Positions 16,419 through 24,519 of a stretch of 64,000 nucleotides of DNA are shown here, piece after piece. The number at the start of each line of letters is the position of its first letter. Positions within the stretch are counted from its first letter, which is position 1. A model generated the notes under the pieces. That model did no database searches. It saw nothing but the letters and a program-made list of their open reading frames with translations, and was not told where the DNA came from. The DNA is from Streptomyces caeruleatus (GTDB lineage Bacteria; Actinomycetota; Actinomycetes; Streptomycetales; Streptomycetaceae). The stretch is from NCBI RefSeq assembly GCF_001514235.1, contig NZ_KQ948936.1, positions 1-64,000 of the forward strand, in the 5' to 3' direction. The position numbers and the translations under genes were made by a program.

Positions 16419-17993
16419 TTACTCGATTGTCCGCGGTACGTTGCGGTTGCGGTCCTCTTCCGAGATCCAGGTCTCTTCATCCTCGACCAGGTAGTCGGGA
16501 CGGTCACCCCGGCTGTTCTCGTCCTCGGGCCGTCGACCGTTTCGACCTGCCATGCCGCCGGCTCCGCCTGCCATGGCGCCGCGCTGGGTTCCACCGCGGC
16601 TACCGTGCAAGCCTGCGCCGCCACCAGCGCCCTTGCCGGTAACACCCTTGGCCGCACCGACCACACCACCACGGGACTTCGCGAGCGCTCCACGACCGCT
16701 GGCACCAGCGCCGCCTCGACCGGCGGCGCCAGATCCGGCGCCGCCCATCCCACCCATACCGGCTCGACCTCCGGCACCGCGACCTGCTGCAGCAGCACCA
16801 CCAGCCAGGCCGCCCCGAGTTCCAGCGGCTCCGACACCGCCGCGTGCGGCAGCGCCACCTCCGAGACCGGAAACTCCGCCAGGGGCCAAGCCGCCTGGCC
16901 CCTGAGTTGCGCCGGTCCCGAGGCCTCCGCCACTGACGCCGACAGGGCCCGTGCCGGGGCCAGTTCCAGTCAGGCCTGGAGAGATGCTGTCCACCTTCGT
17001 TCGGGCTGCCGGGAGCTGAGAACCTCCCGTAATGCCGGCATCTCGGGGCACCGCAGGAGCAGGCTTGATGTTGGTGGTGGGACCGGCGCTCCAAGGCTTG
17101 TTGGCCGCGCGAGCCGTGCCCGGCCCTCCTGTCGAAGGGCTCGGCATTGTGATCGGCGGAGGCATCGTCACATCGCTGTTGGGGGGCTGGATGCCCTTTT
17201 CGCCGTCGCGTCCGCTCCCGCCGCCGCCGGGAGGTTCCTGCCTTAGGTTCTTCCCATAGACCCTGTAGTTGGCCGCCAGCTGCTCCATCACCGCCATGGC
17301 CTGCAGACGACGCTCCATGCCCAGCGACAGGTTCTTCTCGTTCGCCTCGGCAACGGTGCTAGCGCTGACGCCCGCAGCCAGGTCCTTGTGCGCCTGGGTG
17401 TCATCGCGGTTGTCGTTGTCATTCATTTTGTCGCCCGCGCTCTCCAGCTTGGACGGTTCATGAATGTCTGCCATCTTGGTCTTAGCGGCGTCGAGGTCCT
17501 TGCTGATCGCAAAGAGTTGCTCCGCCGTGAAGTTGGCGTGTGCCGCCCCGTTCCGAATCTCGACGTCGATTTCGCCCGCCCGACGCTCAAATGCTTCGGC
17601 TGCTGAGCCTTCCCAGTGTTTGCGGACTTCTTCGACAGCTTTCTTGAGCATCCCGGCGACGCTGTCGTTCGCGGAAACCTGGTCCACACCACCGGTCGCG
17701 CCGTCACCGTCGCCACCGGACAGGATGTTGTGGACCATTTTCCAGTGGGTTCCAACCTCCGAAATCTTTCCGGGCTGGGAATCCATGATCATCTTGCGCA
17801 GACCGTTGACCGAGTACTCAACGAACGGCGTCTCCCCGTTCTCGGTCGCGCGGTTGTAGGGCACGTTTTTGCGTGCGACCTTGTCGGACTCAACGAGGCG
17901 GTCATGGTCGTTCTTCTGCTCGGCCGCCTGTTCCGCCTTCTGCCTTTTGTCCTGCTCTTGTGCGTAGTGATAGGTGACAGATGCCTCGGACAT
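16419..17993 (-). CDS. long WXG100/PPE-like putative ESX substrate
   Basis: A 524-residue protein with GGGGAG before the ATG. Residues about 60-250 are helical, with the WXG turn W127-E-G129 followed by SAAEAF. Residues about 255-495 are a low-complexity Gly/Ala/Pro region with many GG and RG blocks. The last 25 residues are acidic and ordered-looking (DYLVEDEETW ... DRNRNVP). Y501-LVE-D505 fits the YxxxD type VII export motif, placed at the very C-terminus. An N-terminal helical module plus a Gly-rich body resembles EspB/PPE-type secreted proteins. Likely partner: the small helical protein at 18025, which is 31 bases upstream. Confidence 0.83.
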   Translation of the reverse strand: MSEASVTYHYAQEQDKRQKAEQAAEQKNDHDRLVESDKVARKNVPYNRATENGETPFVEYSVNGLRKMIMDSQPGKISEVGTHWKMVHNILSGGDGDGATGGVDQVSANDSVAGMLKKAVEEVRKHWEGSAAEAFERRAGEIDVEIRNGAAHANFTAEQLFAISKDLDAAKTKMADIHEPSKLESAGDKMNDNDNRDDTQAHKDLAAGVSASTVAEANEKNLSLGMERRLQAMAVMEQLAANYRVYGKNLRQEPPGGGGSGRDGEKGIQPPNSDVTMPPPITMPSPSTGGPGTARAANKPWSAGPTTNIKPAPAVPRDAGITGGSQLPAARTKVDSISPGLTGTGPGTGPVGVSGGGLGTGATQGPGGLAPGGVSGLGGGAAARGGVGAAGTRGGLAGGAAAAGRGAGGRAGMGGMGGAGSGAAGRGGAGASGRGALAKSRGGVVGAAKGVTGKGAGGGAGLHGSRGGTQRGAMAGGAGGMAGRNGRRPEDENSRGDRPDYLVEDEETWISEEDRNRNVPRTIE

Positions 17994-18024
17994 TCCCGGC
18001 TCCCCTCGTCAGTGCTTTCCGGAA

Positions 18025-18390
18025 CTAGCTCTGCGCCAGCCGACCCTTGGTAGAGCCGCCCGAGTCGCCCCCGACGCCCTTCTTGATCTCATGTTCCTCG
18101 TTGTTGTACCTGTCCCGGACCTTCGAGGTTTTCGTGCTGAAGTCGTCGATCAACTCGTGGAGGCTCTTGATGATGCCCTCGATCTTGGTCTTCATTTCGG
18201 TCGCAGCACCGTGGAGATTCTTGGCCTCCTGGAACATAACTTCGCCACCAGTCTGACCGAAGGCGTGTTCCGGAATTGCCGTGTCGTACTTCGACGTGTT
18301 GCCGGCCTTGTCCATGTCGTCCAACAACCGCCAGAGCTTCCGGATGACCTCATCCAGCTCGCTCAGATCAACCCGCATGCCGTTACTCAT
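18025..18390 (-). CDS. WXG100-superfamily small protein
   Basis: A 121-residue helical hairpin protein. The turn region is FGQTG (44-48) instead of WXG. The C-terminal helix carries Y95-NNE-E99, a YxxxE export motif, followed by a Gly/Lys-rich tail. It is encoded just upstream of the long WXG gene at 16419 and downstream of the core mycosin at 18446, and looks like the short half of a long/short ESX substrate pair. Confidence 0.75.
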   Translation of the reverse strand: MSNGMRVDLSELDEVIRKLWRLLDDMDKAGNTSKYDTAIPEHAFGQTGGEVMFQEAKNLHGAATEMKTKIEGIIKSLHELIDDFSTKTSKVRDRYNNEEHEIKKGVGGDSGGSTKGRLAQS

Positions 18391-18445
18391 ACCCCGTTGT
18401 CCTCTCCCCTGTTCCTCAAGTTGTCAGCACCCACTCGGTGCCCAA

Positions 18446-19936
18446 TCATCGCCCAAGCCCGCTGACGGACTGCCCGGATCCCGTAGACCGTCGCGACCGT
18501 CCGGTCGATGCACCTCGCCCGGCCGAACCACCCCGCCGACTACGCCAGTCCCGCACAGCAACCCCGCTCCCCGCAACCACAAGCGCCAGAGCAAGTCCCG
18601 TACCCAGCACATAAATAGCCACCCGGCGTTCGCGCTCCGCCTCGCTCTCGCCCATGGTCACCGCCATCGGGATGACCGCGCTTCCCCCGCCGGCCGCGAC
18701 GAGCGGATCCGGCTTCGGGGTCTCGCCCGGTGTCGATTCCTCCGACAGCGCGGCGACCGGGTCGACGACGCCCCAGCCGATGAAGGGGTTGGCCTCGCGG
18801 CCGGGGCGTTGGGCGGTTTCCTCGATGCGGGTGGCGATCTGGGCGGCGTCCCACTCCGGGTACTTCTGCTTCAGCAGGGCCGCGACCCCGGCGACGTACG
18901 GCGCCGCGAAGCTCGTGCCGTCGGCGGTGCACTGTCCGCCGCGGGGGACCGTGGAGACCATGCTGACGCCGGGTGCGGCGACGTCGACGAAGTCGCCGGC
19001 CTGTGAGAAGGGGGCGCGTTCGTCGTTGCGGTCGGAAGCTGCCACGGCCAGAACGCCGTCGTAGGCGGCGGGGTAGGTCTTCGCGAACTTGCCGTCGGCT
19101 CCGTCGTTGCCCGCGGCGGCGATAATGAGGGCGCCCTTGCGCACGGCGCTCTCCACGGCCGCCCGCAGCGTGTCGTCGTCCTGCTTGTTCTGGGTGTCCG
19201 ACGAGATGTTGATGATCTTCGCGCCGTCGGCGACCGCGTCCCCGATCGCGTCGGCCATGGTTCCCGCGTCGCCCTGGCCCTTCTCTCCCTCCCCACCCGT
19301 GTAGCGGTAGGACAGGATGTCCGCTTCCTTGGCGATGCCGACGAAGCCCGTGCCCTTGACCGGCCGGGCGGCGATGATGCCCGCCACCCGGGTGCCGTGC
19401 CCCTCGATGTCCTGGGTGCCGGAGCCCCCCGGGACGTAGGACCTGCCGCCGGACACCGCATCGGTCAGCTGCTTGTTGGACTTGTCGACACCCGTGTCGA
19501 TCACCGCGACCTTGACGTCCTTACCCGTCGCCTGTTCCCACAGCTGGTTCAGGAGGATCCGCTGCAGCGACCAGGGCGTGGACTTGATGACGTCGCCGCC
19601 GAAGACGCATTCCGAGCTGTCGGCCAGGCCGAAGCGGGCGTGGCCGCTGTCGGAGTCACCCGAGTCGGAGCGGCCGGAGGCGGAGTTGGCCGAGTCCGCG
19701 AGGCGGGTGGGAACCGCCGAGTCAGCCCGGGACGCCGGAAACGCCGGGGACGCCGGAACCACAGGTAGCGTCGGTTCCGCCACGGCCGGCGGCGCCGACG
19801 CGAGGCAGATCCCCGTCGCCGCGAGCACGCCGAAAGCCCGCTGCAGTGCGCGGGTTCCACCGTTGCGGCCGGCGCGGCTACGCGAGCGGGCCGTGCTGCC
19901 CACCACGTTCAGGCCCACCACGTTCAGGCCCCTCAT
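18446..19936 (-). CDS. mycP: core mycosin (ESX-associated S8 serine protease), copy C
   Basis: A mycosin of about 496 residues if ATG 19936 is the start; in-frame starts exist 15 bases inside and up to 20152, so the N-terminus is uncertain. A basic region and signal peptide precede PPAVAEP, then a Ser/Asp/Ala-rich spacer, and the S8 domain with Asp in VAVIDTGVDKSN, His in EGHGTRVAGI, Asn in AAAGNDG and a classical Ser motif DGTSFAAPYVAG. A membrane anchor (AIYVLGTGLALALVVAG) and an Arg/Ser/Gly-rich tail end the protein. It lies next to the WXG100 pair and eccB and is therefore the best candidate for the structural mycosin of this ESX complex. Confidence 0.92.
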   Translation of the reverse strand: MRGLNVVGLNVVGSTARSRSRAGRNGGTRALQRAFGVLAATGICLASAPPAVAEPTLPVVPASPAFPASRADSAVPTRLADSANSASGRSDSGDSDSGHARFGLADSSECVFGGDVIKSTPWSLQRILLNQLWEQATGKDVKVAVIDTGVDKSNKQLTDAVSGGRSYVPGGSGTQDIEGHGTRVAGIIAARPVKGTGFVGIAKEADILSYRYTGGEGEKGQGDAGTMADAIGDAVADGAKIINISSDTQNKQDDDTLRAAVESAVRKGALIIAAAGNDGADGKFAKTYPAAYDGVLAVAASDRNDERAPFSQAGDFVDVAAPGVSMVSTVPRGGQCTADGTSFAAPYVAGVAALLKQKYPEWDAAQIATRIEETAQRPGREANPFIGWGVVDPVAALSEESTPGETPKPDPLVAAGGGSAVIPMAVTMGESEAERERRVAIYVLGTGLALALVVAGSGVAVRDWRSRRGGSAGRGASTGRSRRSTGSGQSVSGLGR

Positions 19937-20179
19937 CTCTTCAGGCCCCCAGGGCTTCCTTGCTTCCTTCGAAGCTGGGTCATGTGTGTGTCGCGGGTGT
20001 TGCGACGTGTGTGAATGTTTGCGGAATTTGCTGTGTGCATCCCCGTAGAACCCCGTAGGGGATTCCCGCGGTTCCGCAGAAGCTGTGGAGGCCCCCGAAG
20101 CAGAGGACGGCCCAGCGGACGCTGTGGCGTCGGCTGGGCCGAATCTCTTCATCTCATGCCCCTTGGGCCCCCGACGGGC

Positions 20180-20464
20180 TCAGCTCCACGTACCGGCGTT
20201 GCTCTTCTCCGTGGCCTGGTAGTTCTCGGCAGCGCTCTGCAGCGCCGTCGAGATCTTCAGCAGGGTGGCGTGCAGGTCGGCAGCGGTCTTGTCCCACTCG
20301 CGCTGCTTGCGCTGGTAGCCCTCCTGCGCCTCACCCTCCCAGGTGCTGGCGACGCGCTTGACCGCGGCCTCGAGGTCGTCGAGCTGCTGCTTGATGCGGC
20401 CGGCGGTGGACTTCACGTCCGTGGACGCGTTGGTGATCGTTGCGTAATTGACGAGGATCGACAT
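20180..20464 (-). CDS. WXG100 protein of the core ESX pair (EsxA/EsxB type)
   Basis: A 94-residue WXG100 protein: two helices joined at W42-E-G44, and Y82-QAT-E86 as the YxxxE export motif near the end. The start is the second of two close ATGs (20464), since AAAGGG lies 7 bases before it; the first ATG abuts that site. It lies 132 bases downstream of the second WXG100 gene at 20597, and the two form the EsxA/EsxB-type heterodimer that in Streptomyces coelicolor is secreted and affects development (known from that species, inferred here). I cannot tell which is EsxA and which EsxB. Confidence 0.92.
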   Translation of the reverse strand: MSILVNYATITNASTDVKSTAGRIKQQLDDLEAAVKRVASTWEGEAQEGYQRKQREWDKTAADLHATLLKISTALQSAAENYQATEKSNAGTWS

Positions 20465-20596
20465 CGTCATTCCCTTTCAGGATGGAATCGAAGGAAGTCT
20501 GGGGGATCAGGACGATCCGAAGGACTCAGGAGCATCCAGCGAGGGCTGAAGCTCTCCCGGAACTCTCCCGGAGCTCTTCGGGCCGGTACGGCTCGA

Positions 20597-20908
20597 TCAG
20601 CCGAAGTCCGACATGATCTTGCTGATCTCGGCGTTCTGCTGCTCTTCCGACGCGGAGTAGTTGCTCCGCGTGGAGTCCACGGCTTCCTTGATGTCGTTGA
20701 GGATGTCGCTCATCCTCTTCGCGTCCTGGTTCCAACGATCCTGCAGCTGGCGGTAGGACTGGGCCGCCTGGCCCTTCCAGCCGCCGGCGATCTGGTCGAT
20801 CACGCCGTTGAGACGGCGGATCTCGCCCTGCAGCTGACCGTTCGCGGTGTTGATGTCGCCCGAGAGCTTGGTGAGTTCGTCCTCTGTTACCCGGAACTGG
20901 CCGGCCAT
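20597..20908 (-). CDS. WXG100 protein of the core ESX pair (EsxA/EsxB type)
   Basis: A 103-residue WXG100 protein: helix-turn-helix with W44-K-G46 and Y84-SAS-E88 as the YxxxE secretion signal, ending KIMSDFG. ATG 20908 is preceded by GGGGAAGG, and the longer upstream frame has no such site. It is first in the pair with the gene at 20180 and follows eccB at 21128 after a 219-base gap that probably holds the promoter for the pair, allowing higher expression than eccB. Confidence 0.93.
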   Translation of the reverse strand: MAGQFRVTEDELTKLSGDINTANGQLQGEIRRLNGVIDQIAGGWKGQAAQSYRQLQDRWNQDAKRMSDILNDIKEAVDSTRSNYSASEEQQNAEISKIMSDFG

Positions 20909-21127
20909 GATGAACCTTCCCCCATGTCGTCGTTGATCCGGGAAACCTGTACCGGTACCCGGACGAGTGCTTCGCACGCTTGAGCGCTGCAAACACTCTA
21001 TCGTCAGCCTGTCACTCAACCACAGGCAAGACCAATCAGTTACACGGCTCACACACTTGAGCGATCATCCTGTGACTCTCGCGCCGTCTTGCTCTCAAGT
21101 GCGTGCGCCCGTACGTCTGTTGGCGGC

Positions 21128-22723
21128 TCACTGACTCTGTTCCTGCGCGGCGCTGCCGGTGTCCAGAGTGGGCCCCTTCGGGATGAATGCCGCCCACGTC
21201 TGCGGCACGATCGCGGGCCTCGACACGTCCTCGTAGCCAAGTCGCGTACGCGCCTTGTCCGTTTCGCTGGCGTCGCCGCCGGAGGAGTCCGAAGCGCCCG
21301 AGGACGAGTCGCTGCCCGATCCCTTCGCCGCGCTGTCGTTGCTCTTCGGCAGCGAGTAGCGCAGGCCCGTGTCCGTCAGCAGGTACTGCCCGCCGCCGCC
21401 GGCCGCCGCACCGGTGATCTCCGTAAAGAGGAGGCCCGAGCCGGAGGAGACATAGGCGCTGAGCGAGTCGGCGATGACCCTCTTCGGGTACGCCGTCCCG
21501 GCCCAGGCGGCGAGTTGCGGCTTGTTGTCCTGGCCGATGGTGCCGTTGTAGACGCTGCACGAGGTGGTACGGGCCTCGCTGCTCGCCGTGGCTGCGGGGT
21601 TGGCCTGCTGCGGGACGGTCTGGGGCCAGCCCTGGGCCTGGTAGAAGCGGTTCGCCTCGCCGCGGTTGGCTGTGGTGATGGTCTGGGTGTCGACCTTGAT
21701 GTCGTCGATCGGGTTGGTGCCGTACGCCGTCTGGGCGGAGGGCGATGCCTTGAGCAGGGCGGCGACGAAGGGCGAGATGGCGGCGATCTGGTCCTTGAGG
21801 ACCACGTAGTACTGCTCACCCTGCGCGTCCGGCGCCTTGAGCACCCGTCCCACCGTGCTCGCCTCCGGGGGGAGCCCCTGGAGCGAGGTGGCCTCGCCGA
21901 CGGACGGCACCTTCGGGAAGTCGATGACGCCGCCTTCGTTGAAGGTGTGCAGCCACTCACGGCTCACCGGCTGCGGCTTGGCGTCCCGGCCGAAGACGGC
22001 AGACCGCAGTTGCACCATGGTGGCCGGGTCGAGACCCGCCTTGTCGCCCAGCAGGAACAGGTTGCCGTTGCCGTCGACCAGGAATTCCCGCCTGGTCTGG
22101 CTGTCGATCACGTACAGGGCCTCACGGTGGTCGACCTTGCCCGCGTTCTTGACCGACTTGGCGTCGTCGGAGTCGAAGACGAAGACGGCACGGTCGATAG
22201 CGTTGGCCGAACCCTCGACGGGGCGCTCGCACACCGCCCAGGTCTTCGCCTTCGCCGCGTCGTCCTTGGACGGCAGCCGGTCGGGGGCGTACGGAATGCC
22301 GATGGTCGCCCCATGCCGGATCCCGCTCTTGTCGATCTCCTTGCCGGGGACCTCCAGCACGCTGCCCTTGCCCTTGTCGAGCAGCAGCTTGGCGGAGGCG
22401 TAGTTGAGGACCGGGTGGAGGACCTTCTCCACCTTGCCGTCCTTGGGGTCCGGGTCGAGGACCACGTACCGCGTCGTCGAGTCGCTGTCGACGATGATGT
22501 ACTCGCCCGGGGTGTCCCAGCCCTTGGGCGCCGTGGGCTTGATCACGCCCCAGGCGATGAAGCCGATGACCAGCACCAGGCCCACACCGAGGCTGGGCAT
22601 CACCGTACGGATGGGACGCGGAGCGCCTTCCTCCGAGCCGCCCGGCGACGGCGCCAGGAACGCCGCGACGGTGCGCTTGCGAGCGAACGTGTAGGCGGCG
22701 AGCTCATCCCGACGCTTTGCCAT
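21128..22723 (-). CDS. eccB: EccB, ESX membrane-complex component
   Basis: A 531-residue type VII secretion core protein. The N-terminus MAKRRDELAAYTFARKR is typical of EccB; one membrane segment follows (about 40-62) and the remainder is a large extracytoplasmic domain with repeated beta-rich modules. Two Cys (WAVCERP and TTSCSVYNG) probably make the family disulfide. In mycobacteria EccB joins EccC, EccD and EccE in the inner-membrane hexamer and contacts the mycosin. The C-terminal 60 residues are Ser/Gly/Asp-rich before a final conserved-looking stretch. It is divergent from eccE and upstream of the WXG100 pair. Confidence 0.95.
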   Translation of the reverse strand: MAKRRDELAAYTFARKRTVAAFLAPSPGGSEEGAPRPIRTVMPSLGVGLVLVIGFIAWGVIKPTAPKGWDTPGEYIIVDSDSTTRYVVLDPDPKDGKVEKVLHPVLNYASAKLLLDKGKGSVLEVPGKEIDKSGIRHGATIGIPYAPDRLPSKDDAAKAKTWAVCERPVEGSANAIDRAVFVFDSDDAKSVKNAGKVDHREALYVIDSQTRREFLVDGNGNLFLLGDKAGLDPATMVQLRSAVFGRDAKPQPVSREWLHTFNEGGVIDFPKVPSVGEATSLQGLPPEASTVGRVLKAPDAQGEQYYVVLKDQIAAISPFVAALLKASPSAQTAYGTNPIDDIKVDTQTITTANRGEANRFYQAQGWPQTVPQQANPAATASSEARTTSCSVYNGTIGQDNKPQLAAWAGTAYPKRVIADSLSAYVSSGSGLLFTEITGAAAGGGGQYLLTDTGLRYSLPKSNDSAAKGSGSDSSSGASDSSGGDASETDKARTRLGYEDVSRPAIVPQTWAAFIPKGPTLDTGSAAQEQSQ

Positions 22724-23181
22724 GGTCCCCGTGTCTCCCGTTTGTGATGCTCGATCGTGTTGCGGTGTCCGACCGCGACCGTGATGTCCGACCGCGACCG
22801 CGACCGCGATGTCCGACTGCGACCGTGACGTCCGGCATTGTCCGGGCCCGCCGTACCGGCAGGCCGACGCGTCAGGCCGACTGGGCCGCGCAGGCCCCTA
22901 CTATGCCTTGCGCCGCCGGGCGACGATCCATCAGGTGTGCGGCCGCCCCCGCATCTTCACAGAGCTTCACCACAGCGCTCCACCACGCGGGGTCGGTCCA
23001 TGACAGGCTGACCACCTGGGTTTTGGGTGTCCCCTGTGTCGCCCGGTGTTCCGCAGCGGGTACCGTGAGCCACCCGTATGGATGTTGAGGGCCATCGGTG
23101 CCCCTGGCCCGTCGCCGGGATCTCGGACCTCTCGGACGCAGAGGATCCGGTCCGGCCCACGGCCACTACTTCGCGAAAGGG
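22724..23181. other. divergent intergenic region between eccB and eccE
   Basis: A 458-base region that must hold the promoters of eccB and eccE. It contains the tandem repeat at 22767-22829. No gene was found; open frames here lack ribosome binding sites and codon bias. Confidence 0.55.
22767..22829. repeat. 19-bp degenerate tandem repeat
   Basis: Three units beginning GTCCGACCGCGACCGTGAT. The middle one is expanded by an extra CGACCG, and the start of a fourth follows. It lies 44 bases upstream of the eccB ATG, between divergent promoters. Confidence 0.75.
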
Positions 23182-24519
23182 ATGTCCCGGGGGATGACCA
23201 GCGCTACGAGCACTCGGCGCGGACGCCGCGCACAGCAGCAACAGGGAGGTCCGGGCGGCGGCAGACGTGCGTCGGCCACTCCGGCCGCGCCCACCGCCGC
23301 GTCGCCGCGCACGCTGCCCCGCCCGGGCGGTCTGGGCCCGGTACGGCTCCAGCAGCTCATCCTGGTGGAACTGGCGGCGGCGGTCATGCTGGCCGCCTGG
23401 GCCGCCGACCAGTCCTGGCTGCTGGTCCCGGCCGGCATCGTGGCAGCCCTGCTGCTGCTCCTGGCGGTTCTGCGCCGGGGCCGCCGTCCGCTGCCCGAGT
23501 GGTACGAGACCTCGCGCGCGCTGAGGCAGCGCCGCCGCGACGCGAAGCAGCCCGTGCCGCCGGGGACGGACGCGATGCTGGCGCCGGTCGTGGAGTGCGA
23601 CCCGGCTCTGCGGACGTACTCCTTCGTCTCCCGTGACGACCGCTCGATCGGCATGATCGGCGACGGCTCCTTCCTGACCGCCGTCCTCTTCGTCCAGCCG
23701 GGGGACCAGCCACTGCGTCCCGCGGCCGCCGACCGGCAGCTGCCGCTGCGGCTGATCCAGGACGCCCTGGAGGTCGACGGGATCCGTCTCGCCTCCGTCC
23801 AGGTCGTGCAGCACACGCAGCCCGCGCCGGCGCCGCATCTGCCGCAGCAGTCGCTGGCCGCGCGGTCGTACGGCCCCCTGCAGGCGCAGGCCGGTTCGCC
23901 CGCGCTCCGCCTCACCTGGGTCGCCCTCAAGCTCGACCCGGAGCTGTGCCCGGAGGCGGTCAAGGCGCGCGGGGACGGCGTTCCCGGTGCGCAGCGCGCG
24001 CTGCTGCGGGTGGCGGACCAGCTGGCCAGCCGACTGGCCGGGGCCGGCTTCAAGGCGACCATCCTGGACGAGACCGAGCTGGTGCAGGCGCTGGCGACGT
24101 CCAGCTGTCTGAACCCGCGCGCCAACGCGCAGCACTCGCAGGACGGGCGGACGCCGCAGCGCCGTACGGTCGAGGCGGTCCGCACCTGGCGGGTCGACGA
24201 CCGGTGGCACACGACGTACTGGGTGTCCCGCTGGCCGCAGTTGGGCAGTGGCGGTGTGGCGCTGCCCGAGCTGGTGACGCGGTTCACCTCGCTGCCCGTG
24301 CTCGCGACGACGTTCAGCATGACCCTGAGCAAGGCCGGCAACCGGGGTGTCGCCCTCACCGGGCACGTCCGGGTCACCGCTCGCGGTGACAGCGAACTCG
24401 GCCAGGTGGGGCGTGAGTTGGAGCGGGCCGCGAGTGCCGCGAAGGTCGGCCTGGTCCGTCTCGACCGGGAACAGGTCCCCGGAGCCCTCGCCACTCTGCC
24501 GCTCGGAGGTACGCACTGA
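23182..24519 (+). CDS. eccE: EccE, ESX membrane-complex component
   Basis: A protein of about 445 residues. The start is either ATG 23182 or ATG 23194 (GAAAGG at 23175-23180 fits neither perfectly). A Gln/Gly/Arg-rich N-terminus is followed by two membrane segments (about 52-73 and 76-98), the motif RRPLPEWYE and a mixed alpha/beta cytoplasmic domain of about 330 residues. This is the EccE layout: two N-terminal membrane helices and one peripheral domain at the outside of the ESX complex. Its stop overlaps the ATG of the next gene (TGATG), so the two are coupled. Confidence 0.9.
   Translation: MSRGMTSATSTRRGRRAQQQQGGPGGGRRASATPAAPTAASPRTLPRPGGLGPVRLQQLILVELAAAVMLAAWAADQSWLLVPAGIVAALLLLLAVLRRGRRPLPEWYETSRALRQRRRDAKQPVPPGTDAMLAPVVECDPALRTYSFVSRDDRSIGMIGDGSFLTAVLFVQPGDQPLRPAAADRQLPLRLIQDALEVDGIRLASVQVVQHTQPAPAPHLPQQSLAARSYGPLQAQAGSPALRLTWVALKLDPELCPEAVKARGDGVPGAQRALLRVADQLASRLAGAGFKATILDETELVQALATSSCLNPRANAQHSQDGRTPQRRTVEAVRTWRVDDRWHTTYWVSRWPQLGSGGVALPELVTRFTSLPVLATTFSMTLSKAGNRGVALTGHVRVTARGDSELGQVGRELERAASAAKVGLVRLDREQVPGALATLPLGGTH

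Noticed and set aside
21054-21101. Inverted repeat CACTTGAG/CTCAAGTG after eccB, as a terminator
   Set aside because: Only 8 bp with a 32-base loop that starts inside the intergenic region; too weak to call.
22717-23088. Plus-strand frame over the 19-bp repeats
   Set aside because: Its apparent length comes from the tandem repeat; no start signal and it ends in the eccE leader region.
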